A stretch of DNA of 64,000 bases from Bifidobacterium catenulatum subsp. kashiwanohense JCM 15439 = DSM 21854 (GCF_001042615.1 NZ_AP012327.1:1736001-1800000), one strand, 5' to 3'. Shown: positions 1 through 8,862, counted from the stretch's first letter. Made by a program: numbers and translations. Notes: a model not told the origin generated them from the letters alone.

Positions 1-572
1 AGGCCACACAAGCCGATGGCGAGCACTGGAATGCAGGCGAGGAACCCCAAAGAGATGGATGGGCTGATGCGGAAGGAGAAGATCCACGCCACAATCACCA
101 TGATCGGAGCACGCACACCCATGCGGATGATCATCGAATACGCGTTCTGCAGGTTGGTCACATCAGTGGTCAGTCGTGTGATGATCGAACCGGTGGAGAA
201 ACGGTCGATATTGGTGAAGCTGTAGCCTTGCACCTTCTCAAACTGATCGTGACGCAGATTCTTCGCGAATCCGGCACCTGCGATAGCCGAGAACTTTCCA
301 GCCAAAAAGCCGGATGTCAGCGAAACTACCGAGCAAATCAGCAGAATCAAGCCGAATTTCAAAATCGCCGGCATGCTGCCACCGCTGATGCCCTCATCAA
401 TCAGCGATGCCATGACAGTCGGAATAAGGATTTCCAGCACGCTTTCCACGGCTACGAATGCCGGGGAAAGCAGACTGGCTTTTTTGTATTCGCGCAGGGA
501 TTTGCCCAGTGTGCGAATGACGTGCTGCTTTGGTTTCGGCGCTGCGGACGCCGTCGCGTTTGCCGTTGTCAC
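1..572 (-). CDS. ABC exporter, permease N-terminal part (cut by window edge)
   Basis: Minus-strand reading from a GTG at 572 gives the N-terminal transmembrane domain of a multidrug-type (LmrA/BmrA-like) ABC half-transporter: a basic start, then hydrophobic segments, then the ABC-membrane signature around SFTNIDRFSTGSIITRLTTD, which precedes the nucleotide-binding domain in this family. The ATP-binding domain lies beyond the left edge. An AAGGA-type ribosome site precedes the GTG. It follows the marR gene on the same strand after a gap of about 38 bp, so the two are probably one operon controlled by the MarR protein. In this family the partner half-transporter usually comes next, outside this window. 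Substrate is not predictable from this part. Confidence 0.8.
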   Translation of the reverse strand, partial: MTTANATASAAPKPKQHVIRTLGKSLREYKKASLLSPAFVAVESVLEILIPTVMASLIDEGISGGSMPAILKFGLILLICSVVSLTSGFLAGKFSAIAGAGFAKNLRHDQFEKVQGYSFTNIDRFSTGSIITRLTTDVTNLQNAYSMIIRMGVRAPIMVIVAWIFSFRISPSISLGFLACIPVLAIGLCG

Positions 573-610
573 TACTTGTCCTTTCCTTTTATTTTTACCT
601 ATGACGTGTG

Positions 611-1324
611 TTACTTGCGATTGCGCGCAATCGCCATTTCCTGCGATATCCGCAGTACGTGCGAGACGTACTCATCACGAGCATCGCGATTATTCGAGGC
701 ATAGTCATCGCATGTTTTTTGCGGAACCTGCGATTCTTGCGGAACTTGCGATTTGCTTGCGTCCTGTTCCTGTATTTCCAAACTTGGATATCGACTTTCG
801 TCTCCGATCAAACCTGTTTTCACCAGATTCGTCTGCATGATGTCGAGCACGTGCATGAATTGGCGGATCTGATCGTCTTCAAGGCCTTCCAGCAGGATTC
901 GTTCCATGTTTTTCGCATTGTCGCGCAAGACTTCGGCGATATGCCTTGATTTGTCCGTCAACACGATTTTTTTCAGTCGTGCGTCGCGTTTCACCGGTTC
1001 GCGCGCGATCAGGCCCTTCTGCTCCATCAGCCCCAGCACCCGGCATGATGTGGATCGGGTCACGCCGAAGCGTTGCTCGATGTCTTGAGGAAAGATTTCC
1101 TCGTTGTCATGCCGTGCGAGATACACGATGACGTCAACGTTGCCGTTACTGATGTCTTCCGCCGCTTCAGGGCGGGTGACGCGCAGATACCGGTTGACCA
1201 CGTTGTGCAGCGAGCGAATGGCCACGCTGGGGGGCTTTGCCAAGCCGCTTTCCCAGACTTCGAAGAGTCGCGAGCCATTCGGTTCCTTGTATTGTTCGTT
1301 CGTCACTTCTGTCACAGCGTACAT
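611..1324 (-). CDS. MarR-family transcriptional regulator
   Basis: A 237-residue protein starting MYAVTEVTNEQ. The central part is a winged helix (PQDIEQRFGVTRSTSCRVLG as recognition region, then the wing with basic KRDARLKK), typical of MarR dimers. The open frame extends upstream to 1462, but the ATG at 1324 puts the operator-like palindromes just ahead of the start, so I prefer it. Unusual for the family is a C-terminal tail of about 60 residues that contains a repeated SQVPQ and is rich in charged residues. It heads an apparent operon with the ABC exporter at 1-572 and is probably its autoregulated repressor, released by a toxic small molecule (inference). Confidence 0.85.
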   Translation of the reverse strand: MYAVTEVTNEQYKEPNGSRLFEVWESGLAKPPSVAIRSLHNVVNRYLRVTRPEAAEDISNGNVDVIVYLARHDNEEIFPQDIEQRFGVTRSTSCRVLGLMEQKGLIAREPVKRDARLKKIVLTDKSRHIAEVLRDNAKNMERILLEGLEDDQIRQFMHVLDIMQTNLVKTGLIGDESRYPSLEIQEQDASKSQVPQESQVPQKTCDDYASNNRDARDEYVSHVLRISQEMAIARNRK

Positions 1325-1333
1325 AGTAAACCG

Positions 1334-1360
1334 TTGTATATGCAACTGTTGCACATGCAA
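1334..1360. promoter_or_regulatory. Tandem MarR-type operators
   Basis: Two 12-bp palindromes, TTGTATATGCAA (1334-1345) and TTGCACATGCAA (1349-1360), sit 10-36 bp ahead of the marR start codon with centres 15 bp apart. TTGCAN2TGCAA-like inverted repeats are classic MarR sites. Binding here would block transcription of marR and the exporter. Confidence 0.6.
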
Positions 1361-1443
1361 CAATCGGCGTGTCGCACGTATCCGCTTGCCCTGAAAATCG
1401 TCATAAAGCAACAACCCCAGAGCAACCTTCCAACAATGCAAAG

Positions 1444-1495
1444 GCCGGGAAATCAGGTCCACACCGGTTCAGAGCAACGGACCAGATTCCCCGGC
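1444..1495 (-). terminator. Hairpin terminator after the first GH3 gene
   Basis: Arms 1444-1460 and 1479-1495 form a 17-bp stem with two mismatches and an 18-nt loop. It lies just 3' of the GH3 stop and before marR, both on the minus strand. There is no strong T-tract, so termination is inferred from position and stem strength. Confidence 0.45.
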
Positions 1496-1517
1496 TTAAG
1501 CCTTGAATCCCGCGAAA

Positions 1518-3764
1518 CTACTTGGTGAGTTCAGCATATTCGGCAAGCATGTATTCGAAGACCTGCTTGCCATCGGCACCCATCAGCACCGACATGCTGT
1601 TGATTGGCATGGAATCGAGGAACAGACGGGTCATGTCATTGTCGGGCACGATCGGCATGCGGCCGGCTTCACCTTCGGCACGCAGCTTCTCGAGCACCTG
1701 GGAGCCGAGCGGATCCTTACGCCATTCCATGAAGTTGGACCACTCGGTGAGCGGCTGGGTCTTGCCGTCGCCATCGAGCTCCACTACCGCGGAACCGGCG
1801 ATGTCACGGCTGGACGTGCCGACTTCGATGGCGTATTCGCCGCTCTCCACGTGCCAGTCGTTGAACTTCTCAGACCAGTAGGCGAAGGCGCGATCGTCAA
1901 GATCGAAGGAGACTTCGGCGGATTCGCCGGCTTTGAGGAACACCTTCTTGAAGCCTTTGAGCTCGTGCTTCGGGCGGGCCACGTCAGCCTTGCCAGGAGC
2001 CACGTACACCTGCACGGTTTCGGCGGCGTCAACGTTCGAGGTGTTCTTGACCACTGCGCTGACGGTTGCGGTGCAGGCACCGGTCTTGACGGCCTTCACG
2101 TCGCTCACTTCGAACGTGGCGTAGCTCAAGCCGAAGCCGAACGGGTAGTCGACGGCCTTGTTGTAGGTGTCGTAATAGCGGTAGCCCACAAACACGCCTT
2201 CGCCATAATCGACATGCCCCTCTTCACCCGGCCAGTTGATGGTGCTCGGATCGTCGTTGATGTCGAAGGGAATGGTCTGCGCAAGCTTGCCGGACGGGCT
2301 CACCTTGCCGAACAGCACGTCGGCGAGCGCCGGACCGCCGGACTGTCCGAGCAGCCAGGATTCGAGGATGCCCTTGGCGTTCTTGGCCCATGGTGCCACG
2401 GTGACGACGGAGCCGTTGGAGAGTACGACCACAACGTTCTTGTTTTCGGCTGCGACAGCTTCGAGCAGTGCGATCTGCTTGGCCGGCATGTCGAGGGTCT
2501 CACGGTCGAAGCCTTCGGATTCGGCCGCTTCAGGGAGCCCTAGGAACATGAGCACCACGTCGGCGCCCTTGGCAGCTTCGACGGCTTCGGTTTCGAGTGT
2601 TGGATCGGCCGGTTCGAGGTCGAGGGTGAATCCTGGGGCGAACTTGGCATCCACGCCGCGTTCGGCGAGGGCGTCAAGGAAGCTGGTCATCTTGGTTGGG
2701 GTGATGTGCGAGGAGCCGCCGCCCTGGTAGCGCGGGGTGCGTGCGAATTCGCCGATGACGGTGACCTTGGCATCGCCAGCGACTGGCAGAATGGCATCAT
2801 CGTTCTTGAGGAGCACCATGGATTCGACGGCGGCCTGATGTGCGACCTCATCGTGGGCTTCGATGTCGAAACGATAGTTTTCGACGCTCATGGCTGCGCG
2901 GGTCTTGTTGACCAAGTCGATCATGCCTTGCGCCATACGGTCAAGCCATGCCGGCTGGATGCGGCCGTCGCGTGCGGCGTAGACGATCTGGTCGTCGGTG
3001 TAGCTTGGCGGCATTTCGAGGTTGAGGCCCGCATTGAGGGAGGCCACGCGGTCGTGGTCGGCGCCCCAGTCGCTCATAACGATACCTTGGAAGCCCCATT
3101 CGTCGCGCAGCACGTCGGTGAGCAGCCAGCGATCCTGGGCGGCATGCACGCCGTTGATGCAGTTGTATGCGCACATGATGGTCCACGGCTGGGCTTCCTT
3201 GACGATGTGTTCGAATGCCGGGAAGTAGATTTCGCGCAGCGCACGCTGGGAGATGTTGGCGCTGACGCGCAGACGGTCGGTCTCCTGGTTGTTGGCGGCG
3301 AAATGTTTGAGCGAAGTGCCCACGCCCTTAGACTGCACGCCTGCGACGATGCCAATGGCCTCATGGCCCGCCAGATACGGGTCTTCGGACCAGTATTCGA
3401 AGCAGCGGCCGCCAAGCGGGTTGCGCTTGATGTTCACGCCGGGACCGAGGATTACGGCAACCTTCTCCTGAATGCATTCTTCGGCCATGGCTTCGCCGAC
3501 CTTGTGAATGAGCTCCGGATTCCACGAGCTGGACAGGCCCGCAGCAGGAGGGAAGCAGGTGGCGGGCACGGAGTCGTTCAGATCGACTTCGCCGGTGGTA
3601 GCCGAGTTGGACTTGCGCAGGCCGTGGGGACCGTCGGTAATCATATAGCCGGGAATGCCCTTGGCTTCAACTCCCTGCAGATGCCAAGCGTCGCCGCCGG
3701 AAGTCAGGGATGCCTTCTCCTCAAGCGTCAGGTCATTGACGGAAGGATAGGTTTTTTCGCTCAT
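1518..3764 (-). CDS. Beta-glucosidase, glycoside hydrolase family 3
   Basis: A 748-residue cytoplasmic GH3 enzyme without signal peptide, expected to release glucose from the non-reducing end of beta-glucosides. The N-terminal TIM-barrel starts with NDLTLEEKASLTSGGDAWH and carries the nucleophile Asp in GIVMSDWGAD (about residue 230). The alpha/beta sandwich follows (SMVLLKNDDAILPV onward), then the C-terminal fibronectin III-like domain (VYVAPGKADVARPKHELKGF). Length is normal for the family. It is divergent from the TetR gene at 4019, with three palindromic operator candidates between them, so it is probably repressed by that TetR. Exact linkage preference (beta-1,2, -1,3, -1,4 or -1,6) cannot be read from sequence. 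Confidence 0.92.
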   Translation of the reverse strand: MSEKTYPSVNDLTLEEKASLTSGGDAWHLQGVEAKGIPGYMITDGPHGLRKSNSATTGEVDLNDSVPATCFPPAAGLSSSWNPELIHKVGEAMAEECIQEKVAVILGPGVNIKRNPLGGRCFEYWSEDPYLAGHEAIGIVAGVQSKGVGTSLKHFAANNQETDRLRVSANISQRALREIYFPAFEHIVKEAQPWTIMCAYNCINGVHAAQDRWLLTDVLRDEWGFQGIVMSDWGADHDRVASLNAGLNLEMPPSYTDDQIVYAARDGRIQPAWLDRMAQGMIDLVNKTRAAMSVENYRFDIEAHDEVAHQAAVESMVLLKNDDAILPVAGDAKVTVIGEFARTPRYQGGGSSHITPTKMTSFLDALAERGVDAKFAPGFTLDLEPADPTLETEAVEAAKGADVVLMFLGLPEAAESEGFDRETLDMPAKQIALLEAVAAENKNVVVVLSNGSVVTVAPWAKNAKGILESWLLGQSGGPALADVLFGKVSPSGKLAQTIPFDINDDPSTINWPGEEGHVDYGEGVFVGYRYYDTYNKAVDYPFGFGLSYATFEVSDVKAVKTGACTATVSAVVKNTSNVDAAETVQVYVAPGKADVARPKHELKGFKKVFLKAGESAEVSFDLDDRAFAYWSEKFNDWHVESGEYAIEVGTSSRDIAGSAVVELDGDGKTQPLTEWSNFMEWRKDPLGSQVLEKLRAEGEAGRMPIVPDNDMTRLFLDSMPINSMSVLMGADGKQVFEYMLAEYAELTK

Positions 3765-3800
3765 GCGTTCCTCTTTCGCATCGTTCTCTTGAGTTCGTAT

Positions 3801-3857
3801 CGGTTAACCGGCTTGTGGAATCTCAACCCCGAAATCTTTACTAACCGGTCGGTAAGT
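3801..3857. promoter_or_regulatory. TetR operator candidates ahead of the GH3 gene
   Basis: CGGTTAACCG (3801-3810) is a perfect palindrome. ACTAACCGGTCGGTAAGT (3840-3857) is a near-perfect 18-bp palindrome sharing the AACCG core. Both lie 37-93 bp upstream of the GH3 start codon, the expected place for a repressor site. Confidence 0.55.
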
Positions 3858-3904
3858 ACTTTATCAAAAACAACATCGCAACACACCAATCATCTTTGAA
3901 AAAT

Positions 3905-3929
3905 CAGTTAACCGACCGTAAAGTAACTG
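3905..3929. promoter_or_regulatory. TetR operator candidate on the tetR side
   Basis: A 25-bp inverted repeat with outer arms CAGTTA and TAACTG containing AACCGACCG, the same core as the site at 3840. It lies about 90 bp ahead of the tetR start, consistent with autoregulation. Confidence 0.5.
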
Positions 3930-4018
3930 CAGTATTTACAACCTGAGAGAAATGGCGATTCATAAGCATTGCAGCGCACATGAATCGACATCAATGAAAG
4001 GCAAGAAAGGGAATCATC

Positions 4019-4597
4019 ATGGCCAACGAAGAAGTCGACCGAAGAGCGGAGATTCTCAATGCGGCCGTCGAACTGTTTGGAACGCTCGGCTATTACGGCA
4101 CTTCCCTGCAGAAAATCGCCGATCGCGTAGGACTCACCAAGGCTGGCGTGCTGCATTATGTCGGCAGTAAGGAAGGACTGCTCACAGCCGCGCTGGACGA
4201 AGTCTACGATTCCGAAACGGAAGACATTCTTACCGACATAGTACGTGAGCCACGCCCGTTGATCGCCGACATGTGGCGCAGAATCGTGGCGGTGAACGCA
4301 CGCAGACCGATTCAGGTGCACATGTTTTCCACGTTGAGCGCCGAAGCGATCGACCCGAACCACCCCGCACACGAGTATTTCGCCAAACGCGAGCTGCATA
4401 ATGCCGATACGGCACTCAACATCCGTTGGCAAGTGCCCGAAGGTGTCGATACGCGTCGACTGCTTAATGCGGGATTCGCTATGATGGACGGCGTGCAGCT
4501 GCGTTGGCTGCGCACGCCCGGCCAGGATCTGAACTCCATGTGGGCGGAATGCGAAGATGCCCTGTTCCCCCTGCCCATGTGGGAGGGCTACCGCTGA
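4019..4597 (+). CDS. TetR-family repressor, probable regulator of the divergent GH3 gene
   Basis: A 192-residue TetR protein. The N-terminal helix-turn-helix is EVDRRAEILNAAVELFGTLG followed by TSLQKIADRVGLTKAGVLHY. The C-terminal ligand domain ends MDGVQLRWLRTPGQDLNSMW, a signature shared with the other TetR proteins of this window (BetI-type C-terminal domain). The ATG at 4019 has a good ribosome site (AAGAAAGGG). Divergent orientation and shared palindromes point to control of the GH3 gene at 1518. The ligand is probably a sugar released by or fed to that enzyme (inference). Confidence 0.88.
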   Translation: MANEEVDRRAEILNAAVELFGTLGYYGTSLQKIADRVGLTKAGVLHYVGSKEGLLTAALDEVYDSETEDILTDIVREPRPLIADMWRRIVAVNARRPIQVHMFSTLSAEAIDPNHPAHEYFAKRELHNADTALNIRWQVPEGVDTRRLLNAGFAMMDGVQLRWLRTPGQDLNSMWAECEDALFPLPMWEGYR

Positions 4598-4647
4598 CCC
4601 CCCTATCCTGAAACAAATACTTGTCCACTCATACAAGTCCAGATTCC

Positions 4648-4873
4648 TCCAGCCACTGGAGAAATCATCCCGCCAGAAGCCCTTCCAACAGGCAAAAACC
4701 TCCAGTCACTGGAACAATCACCCCGCCAAGAACGTCATCAGCATCCCAAAACCTCCAGTGACTGGAAGAATCCAGACTCCAAAACCCACCCTAACTGACC
4801 AGTTTCTTCCATTCACTGGAAGAAACACCCCGCTTAGAACCTCACCAGCGTCCCAAAACCTCCAGCCACTGGA
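4648..4873. repeat. Five-copy 53-bp array of the palindrome TCCAGTCACTGGA (array 1)
   Basis: The 13-bp palindrome TCCAGYCACTGGA starts at 4648, 4701, 4754, 4808 and 4861, that is every 53-54 bp. Each core is flanked by CT on the left and GAA on the right, giving an imperfect palindrome of about 20 bp. Linkers are partly conserved (AATCACCCCGCC just after the core, CATCCCAAAACC just before the next one), so this is a degenerate tandem repeat rather than a set of unrelated spacers. It fills the gap between tetR (stop 4597) and glycerate kinase (start 4939). A second array with the same period is at 21124-21349. Confidence 0.85.
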
Positions 4874-4938
4874 AGAAATGGTCACGTCTGGAGGCAGCTG
4901 TTGTAGCCTAAACTTGGGAAGACGTAAAGGAGGCATGT

Positions 4939-6141
4939 ATGCGGATCTTGCTGGCACCGGACTCGTTCAAAGAGGCCGCTTCGGCTGAAGCAATCGCGCA
5001 GGCGATGGCTCGCGGCGTTATGTATGGTAACCCGCAGGCAGAATGCCGGCTTTTACCGCTTTCCGACGGCGGAGAGGGATTGACGCAAGCGTTGGTTCAC
5101 GCCACCGGTGGCACATTACGCGATGTCGAGACGGTTGATGCGATCGGCCGCCCGATTACCGCACAATATGGCTTTCTTGGCAATAACCACGCTTCTTGTA
5201 CTCTCCGTACCGCCGTGGTCGAATTGGCTTCAGCAAGCGGACTTGAGCGGGTCTCCCCCGCCGACCGCAATGCGCTGACCGCTTCCACATTCGGCACTGG
5301 CTTGCTGATTAGTGCGGCGATTGATGCCGGCGCGGATCGCATCGTGCTTGGATTGGGCGGTAGCGCCACCACGGATGGCGGTACCGGATTGGCACGCGCG
5401 CTTGGGTTTCGTTTTCTCGATTCGACAGACCACGCTATTCCGCTTGGCGGCGGCGTTCTCGCTGATTTGGCGAAGATTGACGATTCGGAAGTCCCCGATT
5501 CCGTGAAGAACATTCCAATTATTCTTGCCTGCGATGTCACCAATCCGTTGACTGGCTCCGAAGGCGCCGCCCATGTATTCGCCCCGCAGAAAGGCGCGAC
5601 CACAACACAGGTCGAACGCCTCGATCAAGGGCTTGCGAATCTCGCACACGCGATCATGCAATACAATGGCCGCGATATTGAGCGCATTCCCGGTACAGGC
5701 GCCGCGGGCGGTACCGGCGGCGGGATGCTCGGCCTGTTCAATACAACAGTGCGGCCGGGAATCGAACTTGTGCTCGATCTTGCGCATGGTCGAGAAGCAT
5801 GCGCATGGGCCGACGTCATCATCACCGGCGAAGGTTCCATCGACAGTCAGACACCGTACGGCAAAGTGCCGAGTGGCATTGCGAAACTGGCGCAATCGCA
5901 AGGAAAACCAACTATTGCCATTGGCGGAACGGTAACCCGCGATCCACACACCATCGAAGCGTTGAACGAGACCGGCATCGTCGCAACGTTCGGCATTGCG
6001 CCCTGGCCGGCGGATCTTGCGACGCTGATCGCCAACACGGAACGCAATGTCGAGATTACGTGTGCCGCAATCGCCGGCACACTGCGCGTTGCTTCGGCTA
6101 CTGCAGTAACTGCAGCTACTGCACCTTGCGAATCAGCATGA
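4939..6141 (+). CDS. glxK: Glycerate kinase, GarK/GlxK family
   Basis: A 400-residue protein opening with MRILLAPDSFKEAASAEAIA, the invariant start of type I glycerate kinases. It continues with PLSDGGEGLTQALVHATGG, LGLGGSATTDGGTGLARALG and PGTGAAGGTGGGMLG, the glycine-rich substrate/ATP loops. It phosphorylates D-glycerate with ATP and feeds lower glycolysis. A strong AAAGGAGG ribosome site stands 7 bp before the ATG. It lies downstream of tetR and repeat array 1 on the same strand. Its 3' end overlaps by about 25 bp the tail of a decayed MFS gene on the other strand. The last 20 residues (alanine/threonine-rich) are probably not conserved. Confidence 0.9.
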   Translation: MRILLAPDSFKEAASAEAIAQAMARGVMYGNPQAECRLLPLSDGGEGLTQALVHATGGTLRDVETVDAIGRPITAQYGFLGNNHASCTLRTAVVELASASGLERVSPADRNALTASTFGTGLLISAAIDAGADRIVLGLGGSATTDGGTGLARALGFRFLDSTDHAIPLGGGVLADLAKIDDSEVPDSVKNIPIILACDVTNPLTGSEGAAHVFAPQKGATTTQVERLDQGLANLAHAIMQYNGRDIERIPGTGAAGGTGGGMLGLFNTTVRPGIELVLDLAHGREACAWADVIITGEGSIDSQTPYGKVPSGIAKLAQSQGKPTIAIGGTVTRDPHTIEALNETGIVATFGIAPWPADLATLIANTERNVEITCAAIAGTLRVASATAVTAATAPCESA

Positions 6142-6375
6142 TGAACACCGTGCCCAGTAGCACCGCAACCACAGCGATCGGGAACAAAGCCGTATAACCG
6201 CCAGTGGCAAGCACAATCGCGCCGGCAAGCTGCTGTATGGCGTTCATCACCGCGGAACAGTCGGCTTCATTGACGATGGCAGCTAGTTCAACGTATGCGT
6301 CTGATCAGGCACCAACATGAATCCGGAAGCGTCCATAAACAGTGCGTATGCCACGGCGATGACCCATTCATGTGA
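6116..6375 (-). pseudogene. Decayed MFS transporter C-terminus
   Basis: Minus-strand translation ending at a TAG (6116-6118) gives ALFMDASGFMLVPDQT, then a stop and frame change, then VNEADCSAVMNAIQQLAGAI followed by a hydrophobic helix and ..FIMLIRKVQ. This matches the last transmembrane segments of DHA2-type drug MFS transporters, where the family motif resembles HGTAVMNTLRQVAGAI. Everything upstream of this tail is missing. It overlaps the 3' end of glycerate kinase. Confidence 0.6.
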
Positions 6376-6410
6376 GCCGCCCACGATCGGCATTTCGTAG
6401 TCGGCTCACA
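6371..6410 (-). terminator. Hairpin after the second GH3 gene
   Basis: TGTGAGCCG (6371-6379) pairs perfectly with CGGCTCACA (6402-6410). It lies 55 bp beyond the GH3 stop on the minus strand. There is no clear T-tract. Confidence 0.4.
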
Positions 6411-6465
6411 TCAGATTAGCGTGTCGATTATTGGGCTCTGCGACACGGCTTATTTCGTTTCGCTC

Positions 6466-8808
6466 TTACGCGACGGTGAAGGTGGTACGCTTCAAGTGTT
6501 CGCGACGGCTGGAATGGCCGATAAGCACTTCGAACTCGCCCGGTTCGACGATTCGGTTGGCTTCAGAATCGACGATGGTGCAATCGGAAACCGGAATGTC
6601 GAAGGCAACAATCTTGCTTTCGCCTGGTTCGAGTTTCACACGCTGGAATGCCTTGAGTTCACGATCAGTCCAGCTGTAGGAAGTCACGATGTCGCCGATG
6701 TAGAGCTGCACTACTTCCATGCCCTTGCGATCGCCCGTATTGGTGAGGGTGATTTCGGCATGCACGGTGTCGGTTTCGGTGAATATGCCGGATTCCGGAA
6801 CGTTGGTGATGGTCGGATCTCCGTATTCGAACGTGGTGTAGCTCAGACCCTCGCCGAATGCGAATGCCGGATTCTGCGTAAGGTCGGCGTAACGGTTGCC
6901 GTGCTGTCCGCGAATCTGGTTGTAATAGACCGGCAGCTGGCCTGCATGACGTGGGAAGGTGATCGGCAGGCGTCCGCTCGGCTCGGTTTCGCCGAGGATG
7001 ATTTCGGCGATGGCCTGGCCGCCCTTCATGCCCGGGCTTGGAGCCCACAGCAGAGCCGAAGTGCCTTCGGCCGGTGTTTCGTCAACAATCACACCGTTGG
7101 TACCGATCACGGATGCCGGCAGTACCTGCGGCTTGGAGCTGACGAGCACCACCACGAACGGCTTGCCGGTTTCGCGAGCCACGTTCGACAGCGCGTCGAT
7201 CAGTGCATTCTGGCCGCCGAGCAGTTCAAGCGTAGCGGTGGAGCAGCCTTCACCAATGGCTTGAATCACATCACCCACCACAGCCACGATCAGGTCGCTT
7301 TGGCGAGCGTTTTCCACGGCTTCATCGAGCAGTGCGCGGTCGAGCTTGGCGGAAACGCCGATCTTCGGGCGAGGCTGGCCATCCGGGTAGAACTCGCCTT
7401 CCGGATCAGGCACCAAATCCACGATATTGGCACCGCGGGAGTACACGACCTCGCAGCCTTCCGGAGAGAGCTGCTTGAAGCCATCAAGCACGGTGGTGAT
7501 CATCTCGCGCGGGTGGCCGTCAGGCATCCAGTTGATCTGACCGGAGCTGCCCGCCCAGTCGCCCAGCTGGGTCTGGGCGTCATCGGCGAGCGGACCAACG
7601 ACCGCGATACGCTTCGCACCGGCCACGTTGAACGGCAGTGAACCGTCGTTCTTCAGCAATGCCACGGCTTCGCGAGCCACTTCAAGGTTGAGCTGCTGAT
7701 GCTCTTCGGAACCGATCACTGCATCAATACGCTTCTGGTCGGGCAAGCGTGGATCTTCGAACAGTCCAAGACGGAACTTCAGTGCGAGAATACGAGCCAC
7801 GGCGGCATCGATCAACGATTCGTCAAGCAGACCGGTCTTCACGGCTTCGATCGCACCCTCGTAGAACTTTGGCGTGGTCATCACCAAGTCGTTGCCGGAC
7901 TTGACCGCATCGGCAGCAGCCTGCACATAGTCAGGCTTGACCTTCTGCTCCCACACGGAACGGCCGACGTTGTCCCAGTCGGTGATGAGCGTGCCCTGAT
8001 AGTTCCAAGCGCCACGCAGTTTGTCGGAAAGCAGCCACTTGTTGAAGGTGACCGGCACGCCTTCGATGGATTCGTAGCCGAGCATGAAGGTGCCACAGCC
8101 TTCCTTGGCTACGCGTTCGAATGGCGGCAGGAACCAAGATTCCAGCTTGCGGTGGCTCAGGTCGGCTTCGGAAGCGTCACGCCCTCCCTGTGTTTCGGAA
8201 TAGCCTGCGAAATGCTTGGCGCATGCGAGGATCGCATCTTTGGCGAGCGGCTCGCCCGCCTTGGCTCCACCTTGATAGCCCTTGACAATGGACGATGCCA
8301 TTTCGCCAATCAGGTACGGATCTTCGCCAAAGGTTTCGTCCACGCGGCCCCAACGGGTGTCTCGCGCGATGCACAGCACCGGGGAGAACGTCCAATGCAC
8401 GCCGGTGGTTGACACTTCCTCGGCGGTGGCACGGCCTGCGGCCTGTACCTTTTCGGAATCCCATGTGGTTGCCATGCCTAGCTGTTCCGGGAAAATGGTG
8501 GCTCCCGGCCAGAAGGAATAGCCGTGAATGCAGTCGTCGCCGATCACCAGCGGAATGCCGAGACGGGTTTTGGCGTTCACCGTTTCCACGGCTTTCGGCA
8601 GATCGGACGGCGAGGTGTGCAGAATGGAACCAACGTGCTTGTTGACGATCAGATCGTCCAAATCGCCGCTTCGCGCGTCAAGCTGCATCATCTGTCCGAC
8701 TTTTTCCTCAAGGGTCATGCGACCAAGCAGATCGTCGATGCGTTCCTCAGTGGGAAGTTCCGGATTTTTATAGGGCAGATTTACCGTATTTTCAGTGGTT
8801 TCGGCCAT
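6466..8808 (-). CDS. Beta-glucosidase, glycoside hydrolase family 3 (second)
   Basis: A 780-residue GH3 enzyme of the BglX-like branch, starting MAETTENTVNLPYKNPELPT and then RIDDLLGRMTLEEKVGQMMQ. The catalytic nucleophile is Asp in TLITDWDNVG. The C-terminal fibronectin III-like domain is VVQLYIGDIVTSYSWTDREL. No signal peptide, so cytoplasmic. The frame stays open to 8895, but the ATG at 8808 matches where GH3 proteins begin. The 19-bp palindrome at 8844-8862 just upstream is nearly identical to one upstream of the MFS transporter at 16329, so the two genes are probably co-regulated. The expected substrates are gluco-oligosaccharides such as gentiobiose or laminaribiose (inference). Confidence 0.9.
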   Translation of the reverse strand: MAETTENTVNLPYKNPELPTEERIDDLLGRMTLEEKVGQMMQLDARSGDLDDLIVNKHVGSILHTSPSDLPKAVETVNAKTRLGIPLVIGDDCIHGYSFWPGATIFPEQLGMATTWDSEKVQAAGRATAEEVSTTGVHWTFSPVLCIARDTRWGRVDETFGEDPYLIGEMASSIVKGYQGGAKAGEPLAKDAILACAKHFAGYSETQGGRDASEADLSHRKLESWFLPPFERVAKEGCGTFMLGYESIEGVPVTFNKWLLSDKLRGAWNYQGTLITDWDNVGRSVWEQKVKPDYVQAAADAVKSGNDLVMTTPKFYEGAIEAVKTGLLDESLIDAAVARILALKFRLGLFEDPRLPDQKRIDAVIGSEEHQQLNLEVAREAVALLKNDGSLPFNVAGAKRIAVVGPLADDAQTQLGDWAGSSGQINWMPDGHPREMITTVLDGFKQLSPEGCEVVYSRGANIVDLVPDPEGEFYPDGQPRPKIGVSAKLDRALLDEAVENARQSDLIVAVVGDVIQAIGEGCSTATLELLGGQNALIDALSNVARETGKPFVVVLVSSKPQVLPASVIGTNGVIVDETPAEGTSALLWAPSPGMKGGQAIAEIILGETEPSGRLPITFPRHAGQLPVYYNQIRGQHGNRYADLTQNPAFAFGEGLSYTTFEYGDPTITNVPESGIFTETDTVHAEITLTNTGDRKGMEVVQLYIGDIVTSYSWTDRELKAFQRVKLEPGESKIVAFDIPVSDCTIVDSEANRIVEPGEFEVLIGHSSRREHLKRTTFTVA

Positions 8809-8843
8809 GGATTGCTCACTTTCTTCATTGAAGCGACTTCCTT

Positions 8844-8862
8844 TAATTACCAATTGGTAGTT
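8844..8862. promoter_or_regulatory. TetR operator candidate TACCAATTGGTA
   Basis: The 19-mer contains the perfect palindrome TACCAATTGGTA (8848-8859). Read on the minus strand it is AACTACCAATTGGTAATTA, differing at two positions from the site at 17739-17757 ahead of the MFS transporter. It lies 36 bp upstream of the GH3 start. Confidence 0.6.

Noticed and set aside
2706-3899. 397-residue plus-strand open frame
   Set aside because: It lies antisense to GH3 with its motifs intact on the minus strand; long antisense frames are common in GC-rich genes.
4648-4873. CRISPR array
   Set aside because: The period is regular, but the conserved core is only about 20 bp, copies differ from each other, linkers resemble each other, and there are no cas genes. 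A degenerate 53-bp tandem repeat fits better.
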